From Nioella sp. MMSF_3534 (lineage in GTDB: Bacteria; Pseudomonadota; Alphaproteobacteria; Rhodobacterales; Rhodobacteraceae), in assembly GCF_030732985.1 (NCBI RefSeq), contig NZ_JASHJX010000002.1:99633-163632 (forward strand): DNA of 64,000 nt. Reading direction: 5' to 3'. The position numbers and the translations under genes were made by a program. Shown here piece by piece: positions 63,981 through 64,000 of this stretch (position 1 is the stretch's first letter; every line of letters starts with the position of its first letter). The notes under the pieces were generated by a model. That model was given only the letters and a program-made list of their open reading frames with translations. It had not been told where the DNA came from and made no database searches.

Positions 63981-64000
63981 TCGACCCGCGGGGGGATCCT

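Overview
The window reads as chromosomal DNA of a marine-type alphaproteobacterium of the order Rhodobacterales (Roseobacter/Rhodobacter group). I infer this from the gene order around the replication origin (coaE-aroE-maf, origin, hemJ-rho-mnmE-mnmG-rsmG-parA-parB), from parS sites of the TGTTTCACGTGAAACA type inside mnmG and rsmG, from the fused MrpAB antiporter subunit, from a downstream repeat typical of this family and from high-GC coding throughout. No rRNA, tRNA, CRISPR array, phage gene or intact insertion sequence was seen.

Layout. (1) 1-9.3 kb: origin region. Genes for CoA, shikimate and nucleotide housekeeping run leftward, and HemJ, Rho, tRNA-modification MnmE/MnmG, RsmG and the ParA/ParB partition pair run rightward. 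Between them is an AT-rich stretch with DnaA-box-like 9-mers, the probable oriC. (2) 9.3-22.7 kb: conserved core. HemW, RdgB and RNase PH run leftward. HrcA and GrpE run rightward, followed by leftward MutS, rightward malic enzyme, leftward DnaJ and DnaK (with a very good heat-shock sigma promoter) and rightward AlkB. (3) 22.6-33.4 kb: a surface-polysaccharide locus. It holds a KpsM-type export permease with an SH3b protein, then divergently CysQ, KdsB, a GT2, GalU, a GT4-like enzyme, another GT2-like enzyme, a GT14-like enzyme with a long extra C-terminal region, and a double-domain sulfotransferase. CysQ (PAP removal) beside a PAPS-dependent sulfotransferase, and KdsB (CMP-Kdo) beside KpsM, suggest a sulfated, Kdo-linked capsule. 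(4) 33.4-37.2 kb: PtsN, Hpf, LptB, LptA, LptC and a short RNase D.

(5) 37.3-47.5 kb: an amino-sugar / cell-wall sugar catabolic locus. NagA, a SIS-type glucosamine-6-phosphate deaminase, a GntR-HutC regulator and a BadF-type kinase run leftward. MurQ, a sugar ABC transporter and a Gfo/Idh/MocA oxidoreductase run rightward. A 23-bp inverted repeat between the divergent halves is the likely operator. A cluster of four 20-bp perfect palindromes, each centred on TCGA, sits inside the transporter operon. (6) 47.9-53.8 kb: a six-gene Mrp Na+/H+ antiporter operon. (7) 53.9-60.9 kb: a second polysaccharide locus on the minus strand. It has ManC, a small coiled-coil protein with two DxxWY repeats, a 710-residue GT2 with the same repeats, and a 958-residue GT2-GT4 fusion also carrying them. 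(8) 61.4-64.0 kb: a small Tat-exported protein of unknown role and a FadH-type 2,4-dienoyl-CoA reductase.

Starts were chosen by Shine-Dalgarno spacing and family N-termini. Several differ from the longest possible reading frame (hemJ, mnmG, parB, hemW, rph, mutS, dnaJ, cysQ, galU, lptA, nagA, the deaminase, murQ, mrpC, mrpD, mrpG, fadH).
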